The translations under genes and the position numbers were made by a program. Positions 21,897-32,463 of a stretch of DNA of 64,000 nt are shown here, piece by piece (the first letter of the stretch is position 1; each line of letters starts with the position of its first letter). The notes below the pieces were generated by a model. The model had not been told where the DNA came from, searched no databases, and worked only from the letters and a program-made list of their open reading frames with translations. This DNA is from Mycobacterium kiyosense. GTDB lineage: Bacteria > Actinomycetota > Actinomycetes > Mycobacteriales > Mycobacteriaceae. Location: contig AP025179.1 of the NCBI GenBank assembly GCA_021654635.1, positions 6,014,001 through 6,078,000 of the forward strand. Direction: 5' to 3'.

Positions 21897-22858
21897 TGCC
21901 CTACATCTCGCGGCTGCGCCCGACGACGGGCTTGCGACCCCGGCCGCGGTCGCGGTTCGAACCGCCGCCCGCGCTGCCCATCGACGGGCCTGCGTCGAAC
22001 GGCCACGCTCTGCTCGGGCCGCCGGCACCGGACATCGAGCCGGTCACTCCGGAGACCGAGTTCGAGCCGGAACAGTGGTCCCCCGCCGAAAGTGATCCGG
22101 CGGCAGCCGAACCGGTCGCCGAACCCATGGTTGCCCCCACGAACCCGGCCGTTGAGGGTTCAGCGCTTGTCCGACCCCCGGCCCACGAACCCGATCCGAA
22201 CCATCACCTGGTGGCACCCTCCGCGAAAACCCTGGAACCGCCACCGCGCCGGCCCGCCGCCGCGCCGGGTGCCAGCGCGGCCGAACCCGTCGCGGTCGCG
22301 AACCAACCGGTCAGGGCGCCCGTCGCAGCGGTGCGTCCGCCCGCCACGGCGCCGCCGCACGCCAACGCGGCCGCGCCACCAGATGCCAAGCCTGCGCAGG
22401 TTACCGAACCCGCGCCGTCCAACGGATCGCCACCGCCTATCGAACCGCCGCGGCAGTCCCGGCCCGCCGAGGCCCACCGTCCCGCGCCGACACCCCAGCC
22501 GTACCCCGGACCACCGGAAGCGGCGCCGACCGAAACAGGGCCAGAGGGGCCGTCCGACAACGTCCCCGCGCTCGCCAGGTGGCAAGGCGATCTCCGCGTC
22601 GACCTGGCGACCACCGAACCGCCGCAGCACCAGCGACCGGTGCACGCATCGTTGCCGGCGCCGCCACCGGCAGTGCCGCCGTCCGGTCACCACCCCGCCC
22701 ACACCGACGTTTCGGTGACGATCGGCCGGATCGAGGTCCGGGCCCCGGCCGCCGACGCCGCACCGACGCCTCGCCAACCAGCCGGGCCGCGACGCCGTCC
22801 GCCCACCCTCGACGACTACCTCGCTTCGAGAACCAGGGCGAGAGGTCGCGCGCGATGA
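21890..22858 (+). CDS. Pro/Ala-rich eCIS accessory protein
   Basis: About 322 aa, mostly disordered Pro/Ala/Glu sequence. Only the ends look conserved: PYISRLRPT at the start, and at the C-terminus HTDVSVTIGRIEVRAP then RRPPTLDDYLASRTRARG. This VTIGRIEVR...LDDYL tail recurs in eCIS operons in this position. The start may be ATG 21890, GTG 21893 or ATG 21896 (TGATG with the upstream stop); the first is given. Function unknown. Confidence 0.6.
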   Translation: MVMPYISRLRPTTGLRPRPRSRFEPPPALPIDGPASNGHALLGPPAPDIEPVTPETEFEPEQWSPAESDPAAAEPVAEPMVAPTNPAVEGSALVRPPAHEPDPNHHLVAPSAKTLEPPPRRPAAAPGASAAEPVAVANQPVRAPVAAVRPPATAPPHANAAAPPDAKPAQVTEPAPSNGSPPPIEPPRQSRPAEAHRPAPTPQPYPGPPEAAPTETGPEGPSDNVPALARWQGDLRVDLATTEPPQHQRPVHASLPAPPPAVPPSGHHPAHTDVSVTIGRIEVRAPAADAAPTPRQPAGPRRRPPTLDDYLASRTRARGRAR

Positions 22859-24114
22859 GCAACCATGCCGCGATCGCGGCAGTCACGGCGACCCTGACGA
22901 ACATGCTCCAGTCGGCGGTTTCGGCAGACGAAGCGGTGAGCAGCGGAAAGGTGACCGCCCGGCCGCCTGACCGGGCGCGTCAGGGCGCAGCGGTCAATCA
23001 GGTCAACCTGTTTCTCTACCGGACTTCGATCGACGCCGCATGGCGAAACCAGGACCCGCCCGGCATCCGACCCGGTGAAGTGGGGCAGCCGCCGCTGCCG
23101 CTGGTGCTTTCCTATCTGATCACCGCCTACGGCGAAAACGACGACGAGATACTGGCCCACCGGCTGCTGGGCATCGCGATGGGCGTGCTGAACGACTGGC
23201 CGCTGCTGTCACGATCGCAGATCGCCAGCGCGCTGCCAGCTCCCGGATCGGGTCTGGAGAACCAGGTCGAGCGAATCCGGATCACCCCCGATCCCCGGCC
23301 CCAGGACGAGATCTCGCGCATGTGGGTGACATTCGGGACGGGCTACCGGCTCTCCGTCAGCTACGACGCCGCCGTCGTCCTCATCGACAGCACCCGCTCG
23401 CCCGTCGCAGCACCGCCCGTGCTCACGCGGGGACGGCAAGACACCGGCCCGGTAGCCGCCGGCTCCCCCTTTCCCCAGCTTCAACTCGCGGTGCCCCCGA
23501 ACGGCCAGCCGGCGGCCCAGCCCGGCGACGTGCTGACTCTGACCGGCAGTTACCTCGACGCGGTCACCGCGATAGAACTGAGCCATCCGCTGGTCGATCA
23601 ACCGGTCGCTTTGACGCCGCTGAGCGTCACCCCGGCTGCGGTAACAGTTCAGCTCCCCGATCCGCCGACCCTGCCGGCTGGGATGGCGACGGTCATGGCA
23701 ACCTTCGACGCCCTGATGGACCAGACACTGTCCCCCGGCGCCGGACCGGTGACGGTTGCCAGCAACGCCGCACCCGTCGCGTTGGCACCCAAGCTGGTCA
23801 GTGCCACAGAACCACAGCTCAAGCTGACCAAAGCCGGTACCGGAAGCTTGACCGTGAGCTGCGTTCCCGCTGTGCAGCCGCATCAGAGCGTCGCCCTGAT
23901 CGTAGGTAGTCAACTGGTGACGCCGGCGCCGATCCAGACGGCCACCGAACAGCTCACGTTCAACCTGCAGGGCTTCTCGGCCGGCACCTACCTGCTCCGC
24001 TTGCGGGTCGACTCGGTGGACAGCATCCCCCTGACCGCTCCCGCGGCAGCCGCGAACGGCAACCAGCCGGCGCCCATGCAATTCGATCCCAACCAACAGC
24101 TGGTGCTGACATGA
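22855..24114 (+). CDS. DUF4255 (Pvc16-like) tail terminator/cap protein
   Basis: 419 aa. The N-terminal DUF4255 domain (about residues 1-190) has the family pattern AIAAVTATLTNML, VNLFLYRTSIDAAWRNQDPP and PLPLVLSYLITAYG; homologues cap the distal end of the sheath-tube. It is followed by Ig-like repeats with GDVLTLTGSYLDAV. ATGA overlap with the preceding gene and ATGA overlap with the ATPase gene. Confidence 0.85.
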   Translation: MSNHAAIAAVTATLTNMLQSAVSADEAVSSGKVTARPPDRARQGAAVNQVNLFLYRTSIDAAWRNQDPPGIRPGEVGQPPLPLVLSYLITAYGENDDEILAHRLLGIAMGVLNDWPLLSRSQIASALPAPGSGLENQVERIRITPDPRPQDEISRMWVTFGTGYRLSVSYDAAVVLIDSTRSPVAAPPVLTRGRQDTGPVAAGSPFPQLQLAVPPNGQPAAQPGDVLTLTGSYLDAVTAIELSHPLVDQPVALTPLSVTPAAVTVQLPDPPTLPAGMATVMATFDALMDQTLSPGAGPVTVASNAAPVALAPKLVSATEPQLKLTKAGTGSLTVSCVPAVQPHQSVALIVGSQLVTPAPIQTATEQLTFNLQGFSAGTYLLRLRVDSVDSIPLTAPAAAANGNQPAPMQFDPNQQLVLT

Positions 24115-26071
24115 CCGCGGCGACCGGAGCTCGCGAAACAACGAACGAACCGGCCGACTGGGAAACGACGAACAATGCCTATCTGACCGCGGGACTGGCG
24201 TGGACCCGGGACCAGCTCAGCGGCGCTGCCTCGGATGCCGAGGCGTCACCGTGGTGGGAAATCGGCAGCGAGGCGGAGCCTCCGCCGGCGCTCGAGCTGC
24301 TGGGAGATCGGCTCGGGTTATCCCGATTCGAACGCCTCGTCCTGATACTCGCCGCCGCCATGGAACTGGACCCGAACACCCCCGCGCGCTGTGCCGACGC
24401 GAGCGGAAATCCGCACACCACCTACCCGACGATGGCGTTGGCACTGACAATGCTGCCCGGCGCCACCTGGGATGTCGTGTCGCCGCAACGGCCGCTGCGG
24501 TATTGGCGGCTCATCGAATTCGACGAACCCCGCGCCGATGCATTAACCGCCACCCGGTTCCGCATCGACGAGCGCATCGTCAGCTTCATCAAGGGGCTGA
24601 ACGTGATGGACGAACGGCTCGCGGCGATCGTCTCCCCGGTGCCGATGGAGCTGACGCCGTCCCTGCCGCCGACGCACGAGCGGGCGGTCGCAGACATCAT
24701 CGTGGCGCTGACCGAGGAGGGCGACGAGCAGCCGCCTGCCGTCCAGTTGGTCGGAGTGGACGCTTCGGTGCGCCGATACCTGGCCGGCACGGCGGCGCAG
24801 CGCCTGGGCCGCGATCTGTATGAGATCACGGCCGAACGGGTGCCGACGCACCCGCAGGAACTGTCCGACCTGATCCGGCTGTGGGAACGCGAGACACTCC
24901 TGCTGCCGGTGCTGATGTATGCCGACACGGCGGAGGTCTCCCGCGAAAGCTCGATTGGAATCGACGCGCTGTTCGAACGGGTGCGCAGCCACGTCTTGCT
25001 CGGCACCCGCGAACCCCGGCCGCTGCGATCACGCCGCCTGCGCGTAATCGACACGCCCCGACCAACCCCGGCCGAACAGCAGGCGTTGTGGCAGGAACTG
25101 CTGCCCGACGACACCGAAACGCCGCAGCGGCTGGCCGCCGAGTTCGACCTGAGTCAGCTGGCCATCACCGACGTTGTGCGCCAGTGCGGCCAAAATGGGA
25201 GGGGGTGCGGCGGGCCTCTGGTCGGCCTGCCGCGCGCAAACCCGGCCGCGATTGGACACACTGGCGCGTCGCGTCGAACCGTCGGCGGGGTGGGATGACC
25301 TCGTGCTCCCCCGACGCCGAACTCGCCCTGCTGCGACACATCGCCGACCAGGTGCGGGGCCGGGCAACGGTGTTGAGCTCCTGGGGCTTCGGCGAACGGA
25401 TCACTCGCGGAAGCGCCGTGACAGCGCTGTTCGCCGGCGGCTCGGGCACCGGTAAGACCCTGGCTGCCGAGGTGATCGCCCACGAGCTCGAACTCGACAT
25501 GTATCGCGTCGACCTCGCGGGAGTGGTGAGCAAGTACATCGGCGAAACCGAGCAAAACCTGCGGCGCGTCTTCGACGCCGCAGAAGAAGGCGGGTCGCTG
25601 CTGATGTTCGACGAAGCAGACGCGTTGTTCGGCAAGCGCAGCGAGGTCAAGGACAGCCACGACCGCTACGCCAATATCGAGGTCAGCTACCTGCTGGCGC
25701 GGATGGAGGACTACCGCGGGATCGCGATCCTGGCGACCAACCTGCGCCACGCCCTCGACGACGCGTTTCTGCGGCGGCTGCGATTCATCGTCGACTTCCC
25801 CTTTCCCTCACCGACCGAGCGGGCCCGCTTGTGGGCGCAGGCGTTTCCCGCCCAGGCACCGGTCGACGAGTTGGACCTCGAGCGCCTCGCCAGGCTCGCC
25901 GCCAGCGGCGGAATGATCCGCAACATCGCGATCAACGCAGCGTTCTGCGCGGCAGGACAGGGGACGAGGGTCGGCATGGAACTGGTGCTCGAGATGGCCC
26001 GGATCGAGTTCCGCAAACTCGAAAGGCATGTCAACGACGCCGATTTCAGGATCGAGGGAGCACCGGCATGA
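24111..26071 (+). pseudogene. eCIS AAA+ ATPase, interrupted by two +1 frameshifts
   Basis: A single gene of about 650 codons expected, as in Afp15/Pvc15-type assembly ATPases. The N-terminal helical part reads MTAATGARE to DLSQLAITDVVRQ. The frame then shifts at G5 25201-25205 to AAGLWSACRAQTRPRLDTLA and WDDLVLP, and again at C5 25308-25312 to DAELALLRHIADQVRG. The ATPase core is intact in the last frame: Walker A FAGGSGTGKTLAAEV, Walker B LLMFDEADALF, sensor ATNLRHALDDAFLRRLRF. Removing one base from each run restores one continuous protein. Either sequencing error or recent inactivation. Confidence 0.85.
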
Positions 26072-26346
26072 GGACCGATGTCCGGATCGATCACCTGGTG
26101 CTGGACGGGGTCGAATTGTCCCATCGGCAGCGCGACGCCCTCGGGCCGGCGATCGCGCGCGAATTGCGCAGGCTGGCCGACCGGCCAGTAGTTGGCCCGG
26201 CGGATCAGGGCGCCGCGGATCGCGGGCGGGACTCGACCGTCATCGAGATCGCACGTCAGGTCGCCGGCAGCGTTCACCGGGCCGTCAGCGCGGTGCGACC
26301 GCCGGCGGCAGTGACGCGTTCGGACATTCGCAGGGGACGCCGATGA
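26068..26346 (+). CDS. Small eCIS operon protein of unknown function
   Basis: 92 aa, coupled by ATGA overlaps on both sides. Reads RIDHLVLDGVELSHRQRDALGPAIARELRRL; the HLVLDG and amphipathic helix pattern recurs as a small conserved eCIS protein after the ATPase. The rest is basic and Ala-rich. No domain recognised. Confidence 0.65.
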   Translation: MRTDVRIDHLVLDGVELSHRQRDALGPAIARELRRLADRPVVGPADQGAADRGRDSTVIEIARQVAGSVHRAVSAVRPPAAVTRSDIRRGRR

Positions 26347-27014
26347 CCACTACCGGCTTCCCGGGGACACCCAAGACGCTGCGCGGCGGCCTGGTGCGAA
26401 TCGACCCGAACGCGCGGACCCTGCTCGACGTGGTCGTCTTCCAATACAACCCGGACACGCTCACCCGGACGCTTCAGCCACGGGCGATCGGCGGCGAGCC
26501 CGGAGATCGACTCGAGGTGCTCCGATTCATCGGTCCCCCGCACGAGACCATCAAATTCGACGCCGAGATCGATGCGACCGACCAGCTGGAGAATCCGGCT
26601 GACAGCGCAAACCAGCCGGTCGTCACCTACGGGTTGCTGCCGGCGCTGGCGGTGCTCGAGCGGCTGGTGACACCCAGCGTCGCCGAACTCCTGGCGACCG
26701 ACGCCCTGTTCGACAGCGGCACGCTCGAGGTCTCGCCGATGGAGGCGCCGCTGGTGCTGCTCGTCTGGGGAGTCAAACGAGTCGTGCCCGTGTTGGTGAG
26801 CAACCTGTCGTTCACCGAAGAAGCCTTCGACACCAAGCTGAGGCCCATCCGGGTCAAGGCCAGCATCGAATGCAAGGTCCTGACCAGCAGCGATCTTCCG
26901 CTGCAGCACGTCGGCGGAAACCTCTATATCGCCTACCGGCAGGCGGTGGAACAGCTGGCCGCGATGGTGACCAGCTCCGACGTTCGCCCCCTCGGATTGG
27001 AACACCTGCCATGA
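26343..27014 (+). CDS. eCIS tube-initiator/LysM-adaptor protein (Afp7-like)
   Basis: 223 aa, contractile injection system tube-protein N-terminal family: VVFQYNPDTLTRTLQPR, GPPHETIKFDAEIDATDQLE, APLVLLVWGVKRVVPVLVSNLSFTEEAFD. Members connect the first tube ring to the hub, often with a LysM in the same or the next protein. The next gene is a small LysM-like protein, so the two functions seem split. ATGA overlap upstream and downstream. Confidence 0.83.
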   Translation: MTTTGFPGTPKTLRGGLVRIDPNARTLLDVVVFQYNPDTLTRTLQPRAIGGEPGDRLEVLRFIGPPHETIKFDAEIDATDQLENPADSANQPVVTYGLLPALAVLERLVTPSVAELLATDALFDSGTLEVSPMEAPLVLLVWGVKRVVPVLVSNLSFTEEAFDTKLRPIRVKASIECKVLTSSDLPLQHVGGNLYIAYRQAVEQLAAMVTSSDVRPLGLEHLP

Positions 27015-27316
27015 GCGTCAGCCGTTACGCGAATGTTGGGCAGGCGGTGTGGACCGCGCCCGACGGCTCTGAAGTCCCTTACCTACTGCGGCGGCTGCTG
27101 CCCGCGCTGGGATCCCTGCCGGCAGGCGGCGAGCACCGGGTCCGCCCCGGCGAACGGATCGATACGATCGCGAACTCCGCGCTCGGGGACGCGACCCTGT
27201 CGTGGCTCCTCGGCGACGCCAACCTCGCCACTCGCCCCACCTTGCTCGCAACCCCGGGCCGGCTCCTGGCGATACCGCCGCGGGGCGGCGCGCAAGGAGC
27301 CTCAGGTGCCCAGTGA
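27011..27316 (+). CDS. Small LysM/tail protein X-like protein
   Basis: 101 aa. HRVRPGERIDTIANSALGDATLSWLLGDANLATRP followed by LLAIPPRGG is a gpX/LysM-type pattern (here about residues 42-92). Likely the adaptor that holds the hub onto the tube. ATGA overlap with the preceding gene; overlaps the next by 11 bases. Confidence 0.72.
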   Translation: MSVSRYANVGQAVWTAPDGSEVPYLLRRLLPALGSLPAGGEHRVRPGERIDTIANSALGDATLSWLLGDANLATRPTLLATPGRLLAIPPRGGAQGASGAQ

Positions 27317-28622
27317 GCTGACGCTGAGTCTCATGGTGGGCATGGGACTGGATCCCGCGCCCCGCGCGGTGATGGAGGCGCTTACCGACGTCAGCGTGTC
27401 CGTCGGCGCCGGCGGGTCCACTCCCAGCGGTTTCGATCTCAAGTTCGCCACCAGCAAGCTCTCGCCGATCACCACCCAGCTGCTGCCGACCGGCTATTTC
27501 GACCCGCCCACCCGCATTGTCATCGCGGCGACCCTGTCGGGGTCGACGACCGTTCTGATGGACGGCGTCATCACCCAGCAGGACGTGGTGCCCAGCGACG
27601 AAGCGGGCAAATCGGTGCTCTCACTCAAGGGCGAGGACCTGACCCGGATGATGGACGTGATCGACTTCAGTTCGATGATCGCCTACCCGGCGATGCCGGC
27701 CGAGGCGCGAGTCGCGCTCATCTTGGCCAAGTACCTGCCCGTCTACGGAATCGTTCCGCTTGTCCTGCCCAGCGTGCTGATCAACGTTCCGCTGCCCAAC
27801 GAGACCGTCCCCCAGCAAAGCGGAACGGATCTGCAGTACATCAACACGCTGGCAGAGCAGGTGGGCTACACGTTCTATCTGCAGCCGGGTCCGGCGCCCG
27901 GGATGAGCATGGCCTACTGGGGACCCAAATTGCAGATGGCGATACCGTTCCTGGCCACGCCGCCGCCACTGGCGATCGACTGGGACGGACGCAGCAACGT
28001 CGAATCCCTGCAGTTCTCGTTCGACGGCTTCAAGAAGACGCGTTTCTTCGTGTGGGTTCAACTCCCCGACGTCCCGGTCCCCCTGCCGATTCCGGTCCCG
28101 GATGTGACGCCGCTCAGCCCTCCACTCGGGCAGAAGGATCCGCTCCCGCTAAAGGTGACACCGCTCAGCGGGCTATCGGGCTACAACCCGATTCAGGCGG
28201 CAGCCATCGCACTGGCGAAGACGGCCGACTCGGCCAACGTGGTCACTGGGCAAGGGACCCTCGACGTGTTGCGGTACGGGTCGATCCTGCCGGCACGGAC
28301 GGTGGTTCAGGTGCAGGGGGCCGGAATCACCTTCGACGGAGAGTATTTCGTCTCCACCGTCACTCACACGATCAAGCCGGGCTCCTACAAGCAGAACTTC
28401 ACCATGCAGCGCAACCGGCTGGTCGGCGGGAATTCCGCTGATCCGGCGAGTTATGGCCTCGGCCAACAACTCCCGGCATTTTCCAGTTCGGCGGCAACGG
28501 CCACGCCCGCGTTGCCTAGCCCAGGCCCGGCCCTGCCGGTTCCGGCGCCCGCCGGGCCGGCCGTTCCCGTGAACACCGGTGCTAGCACCGCGTCGTCCCT
28601 GCCGGCCTCACCGGCCGGCTGA
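27306..28622 (+). CDS. eCIS baseplate hub protein (gpD/Afp8-like)
   Basis: 438 aa from GTG 27306, preceded by AAGGAG. Late-control-gene-D family: ADVSVSVGAGG-like N-terminus, VLMDGVITQQDVVPSDEAG, LNTLAEQVGYTFYL-type hub segment (INTLAEQVGYTFYLQPG), ITFDGEYFVSTVTHTI and YKQNFTMQRNRLVG. Forms the trimeric hub above the spike. C-terminal 60 residues are a Pro/Ala tail. Confidence 0.85.
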   Translation: MPSELTLSLMVGMGLDPAPRAVMEALTDVSVSVGAGGSTPSGFDLKFATSKLSPITTQLLPTGYFDPPTRIVIAATLSGSTTVLMDGVITQQDVVPSDEAGKSVLSLKGEDLTRMMDVIDFSSMIAYPAMPAEARVALILAKYLPVYGIVPLVLPSVLINVPLPNETVPQQSGTDLQYINTLAEQVGYTFYLQPGPAPGMSMAYWGPKLQMAIPFLATPPPLAIDWDGRSNVESLQFSFDGFKKTRFFVWVQLPDVPVPLPIPVPDVTPLSPPLGQKDPLPLKVTPLSGLSGYNPIQAAAIALAKTADSANVVTGQGTLDVLRYGSILPARTVVQVQGAGITFDGEYFVSTVTHTIKPGSYKQNFTMQRNRLVGGNSADPASYGLGQQLPAFSSSAATATPALPSPGPALPVPAPAGPAVPVNTGASTASSLPASPAG

Positions 28623-28637
28623 TCGATCGGAGAGCCC

Positions 28638-29237
28638 ATGCCCGACAACAGTGTTTCTGGCGCCGTCCACCACACCACCATCGATCCGGACACGGCGCGG
28701 GAGCAGGACCCCGAACCGCCGGTGGCCAAGCGGTATTGGGGCAAATACCGCGGCACCGTGCTGGACAACGTCGACGTCCCACCGTCCGGGCGCCTGCTGG
28801 TCCGCGTGCCCGGAATCGTCACGGCCAACTGGGCCATGCCGTGCGTTCCGATCACCGACGTGCTGATGGGCACCTACCTGCGGCCGCGCATCGGCGCCAA
28901 CGTGTGGATCGAGTTCGAACGCGGCGACGCGGACAAGCCGATCTGGGTCGGCTGTTACTGGGGTGACGGCGAAATCCCCACCATGGCCGAGGAATACAAC
29001 GCCTACCCCGAAGTCACCGCGATCAGCATCGAGAGCGCCACCGCCGGAATATCGATCGCCGACGAGCCGATCCTCGGCGGCGGCGATACCCCCGGCTGCG
29101 TCAACATCATCGCCGGCAAGGGCGCGGTGGCCATCGCACTGACGCCGGGCAGCATCGACATCACCGCACCCGAGGTGACGATCACCACCGCCAGCTTCAA
29201 CGTGATCACCGCCACCGGGACGTTCTCGGTCGAATGA
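28638..29237 (+). CDS. eCIS spike protein (gpV/gp5 OB-fold, VgrG-like)
   Basis: 199 aa. The OB-fold domain is visible as KRYWGKYRGTVLDNVDVPPSGRLLVRVP, then IGANVWIEFERGDADKPIWVGCYWGDGEIP, the classic phage baseplate gpV signature. A short beta-repeat C-terminus (SIDITAPEVTITTASFNVI) likely forms the central needle. The DUF4280 protein at 39604-40005 could cap its tip. It overlaps the next gene by ATGA. Confidence 0.9.
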   Translation: MPDNSVSGAVHHTTIDPDTAREQDPEPPVAKRYWGKYRGTVLDNVDVPPSGRLLVRVPGIVTANWAMPCVPITDVLMGTYLRPRIGANVWIEFERGDADKPIWVGCYWGDGEIPTMAEEYNAYPEVTAISIESATAGISIADEPILGGGDTPGCVNIIAGKGAVAIALTPGSIDITAPEVTITTASFNVITATGTFSVE

Positions 29238-29647
29238 GCACAGTCAACGTCGCCTTCCCCTACGGTCTGGATGGCCGTGGCCGAACGGCCACAGCGAGCT
29301 ACGGCGACCACGTCGAGCAAATGCTCTTGCTGCTCCTGCTCACCCGCCCGGGAGAACGCGTCAACCAGCCCACGTTCGGCTGCGGACTGCTCGATCAGGT
29401 GTTCTCCCCGAACTCCCCGGAAATCGCCGCCGCACTGAACGTGACAATCGCGGCGGCGATCAACCTCTGGCTGCAAGACGTGCTGTCGGTGACTTCGCTT
29501 GGCGTGAGCAGCCAGGATGGCGTGCTGAGCGTGAACATCGGCTACGTCGTGCTGGCCACCGGCGCTGCGACCAACCTGACGCTGGCCGTCCCGGGGGGGG
29601 GCCATGAGCACCGAAATGCGGTGGGGCGACCTGGTGGTCAGCGGTGA
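29234..29647 (+). CDS. eCIS baseplate wedge protein (gp25-like), read-through at a G9 tract
   Basis: gpW/gp25 family: VNVAFPYGLDGRGRT, LLLLTRPGERVNQPTFGCGLLDQVF. As read it is 137 aa and runs 44 bases into the next gene because the G9 tract (29593-29601) takes it past the natural stop. With ten or seven Gs the frame would end at the TGA that overlaps the next ATG (ATGA at 29604), the pattern seen throughout this operon. The domain itself is complete. Confidence 0.82.
   Translation: MSTVNVAFPYGLDGRGRTATASYGDHVEQMLLLLLLTRPGERVNQPTFGCGLLDQVFSPNSPEIAAALNVTIAAAINLWLQDVLSVTSLGVSSQDGVLSVNIGYVVLATGAATNLTLAVPGGGHEHRNAVGRPGGQR
29593..29601 (+). repeat. Poly-G tract of nine at a gene junction
   Basis: Nine G in a row, two bases before the ATG of the baseplate J gene. 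Its length decides whether the gp25 gene stops at the overlap or runs on. Long G tracts are prone both to replication slippage and to sequencing error. Confidence 0.9.
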
Positions 29648-32463
29648 CGCGCGGCGGCGCACGCTGCATGAACGCCACGCCAACGGCCTGGACGGGGTGG
29701 AAGTCCACGACGGCGGCCGTCGGCTGCTCGTGTACTTCTTCGAGCACGCGCCGAGGGGGCTGCAAGCGGGCAACATCAGGATCGAGGCCCCCCGGGGCGC
29801 CCGGCCGGTGCGGGCGGTCGAGGTGCGCCGCGCCGAGGAGGCCGGGGGGCGACCTCGAAGACCGCCTGATCGTCGAACTCGACCACGCCGGCACGGCAGG
29901 CCCTTACCTGCTCCGGGTCGTCGAACGCGGGCCGGACGGGGCGCCGGGCTCAAGAACACATCACGGCATCGACCCGCGCTACGCACAGGTGCGGTTCGTC
30001 TTCGACGTCGACGAACCGCGGCCGCCGGTCCACCGGGGGCCGGGCGGCGGGCCCTTCTCCGACAACGCGGTGTCCTACCTCTACCGCGACTACGCGGGGC
30101 TGCGACAGCTCATGCTCGACAGACTCGCGGTCACCCTGCCCGAGTGGAGCGAGCAGCACGAGCCCGATATCTGGATCACCCTGGTCGAGCTGCTCGCTTA
30201 CATCGGCGACGACCTGAGTTACTACCAGGACGCCGTGGCCACCGAGGCCTACCTGCAAACCGCCCGCAACCGGATCTCGGTGCGCCGACACGGCCGCTTC
30301 GTCGGCTACCGCCTGCACGAGGGTTGCAGCGCCAGGGGCTGGGTGTGTATCCGCGTGAGTACGCCGGTCTCCTTGCCGCTGACCGATATTCGTTTCGCCG
30401 CGGCGGGGGTCCTCAGCGACGACGGCCCGCCGGTGCTGAATGCGGACACGCTGCCCCCGGACGTTCTGGCGTCCTTCCCCCAATACAGCCCGGTGTCCGT
30501 CCAGCCAGGTGCGCAAGGGCCGCCGGCAGTCGCCGAGCTGCTACCCGCCCACAACACGATCGACTTTTGGAGCTGGGGCGAGGACGACAGTCACCTGGCC
30601 GCGGGCGCGACCAGCGCCGTACTGGTGGACGGGCAGGATTCCCGCGCCGCGCCAAAGGTCACCAAACGCCCACCGCAGCGGACCTTGCAACTGCATGCGG
30701 GCGACGTGCTGGTCCTCGAACAGACCAAAGACCCAGACACCGGCGGGGTGGGGCCCGCAGATCCCGCCCTGCGCCAAGCGGTCCGCCTCACCGGAACGCA
30801 GCTATTGACCGACCCGCTGTTCGATCAGCCATTGCTGGAAGTGCAGTGGGCCGCCGAGGATGCGCTCCGCTTCGACCTTGCCGTGACGGCAGCGGGCCAC
30901 CTCTGCGGCCAGGCTTCGGGCAACGTGGTGTTGGTGGCCAACGGAGTGGCTGCCGCGGATCCACTCGATCCGTCCGCGCCGGCACTTTCCCGGCCAGGGC
31001 TGAGCTACGCGACACCATTCCCCGACCCGCGGACCGTCGGCCGCCACCAAGCCCGCCGGCTGCATTCCATCTACCACCGTTGGCGCGAGCAAATCGCGCA
31101 TTGGCGCACCCAGGCCGACCACGGCACCCCGCTATCCACCGAACACCTGGAGATGCTGGCCCTGCAGGTTGGTGACGACGCGCTGGAGCGGCTCGGGCTC
31201 GGCGCCACCCGCCGCGGACTCCGCAAAGACATCCGGGCCGAGCTCGACGCCGACGCGCTCACCGAGTTACTCGCACGCGCCGACCGCCTGCTGGCGGGCC
31301 GCCGCCGGAGGCTGGACTATCTGGCCCGGGTCGCGGCGGGCACCGGCCCACTCGACGCGGTGCTGATCGACGAGCTCCAGCAGGATTGGGGGACGGAGCT
31401 GACGGCAGCGCTCGCGCCGGGGCAACCCGGCTCCTGGGGACCCGCCGCGACGGCGATTTCGCAGGACCCGCGCGCAGCGCTGCCGATACTCCAACTCACC
31501 GATGGCGCGGGCAACAGCCGGCGCCCGGTACTGGACCTGATCGGCGCCGCACCGACGGATCGAGTCTTTGTCGCCGAAGTGAACGACGAGGGAATCGCCC
31601 AGCTGCGGATCAACAACCCGCCGGCTGCGGCCGGGTCGCTATCCGGGGCGTATTGGGTGGGCAACGGCGCGGCGGGCAACGTCGAGACCGAGGCGATCAA
31701 CGCGTTGGTCTGGGTGCCCGGCGAGCAGGCCGGCTCCGTCAAACCGCCCGCATTGAGCGGCATATCGGTGATCCGCAACCCTCTTGCAGTCGTCGGCGGA
31801 ATCGAGGCCGAGAACGTCGCAGCCGCAAAGCTGGCGATCCCCGGTTGCTTCGCCGTCGGGCAGCAGCGGGCCCTCACCGCGGACGATTACGCGGCGCTGG
31901 CCGCCGCGCTGCCCGGGGTCCGGCGTGGCGCAGCCGAATTACGCTTCACCGGTTCGACGGTCGTGGTCGATGTGGCCGTCCAGCCCGACTTGGGCGAGGA
32001 CCCTTCCGACGAGCTGCTCGCCGAGGTGCGCAGGTCGCTTGCGGCGGTGCGCCGGATCGGCCAGCAGGTACGAGTGCTGGCGCCGCACTATCGGCCAGTG
32101 GCCGTGGAACTCGAGGTCGGCCTCGGCCGCGGTGCGATCCGACGCGACGTTGCTCACCACCTCGCGCGGCTGCTCTCCGGCGGCTGGCTGCACGACGGTA
32201 CGCCGGCGTTGTTCAACCCGGCGAAGATGGGCTTCGCCGCGCCCGTGTACTCCAGCCCGATACTGGCCGCCGTCGGCGCCGTCGCCGGCGTCGACTCGGT
32301 GACGCTCACCCGGTTCGGGTTCCTGGACCAGCCGGCCGCGAGCGGATCCGCGACGCCGGCTTCGCCGCTGCAACTCGGGGCGCTGCAGATCGCGCGCCTG
32401 GACAACGATCCCACCCGACCGGAGCACGGCTACGCGCTGGTTTCGCTGGAGGGCGGACGATGA
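29604..32463 (+). pseudogene. Baseplate J-like protein 1 (Afp11/gp6-like), one +1 frameshift
   Basis: About 953 aa expected. Starts MSTEMRWGDLVVSGDARRRT and shifts frame at G6 29844-29849 to DLEDRLIVELDHAGTAGPYLLRVV. It is then continuous to the end: SEQHEPDIWITLVELLAYIGDDLSYYQDAVATEAYL is diagnostic of the large eCIS baseplate protein. Near the C-terminus AVGQQRALTADDYAALAAALPGV is the baseplate-J motif. Five Gs instead of six would restore one frame. Overlaps the next gene by ATGA. Confidence 0.85.
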
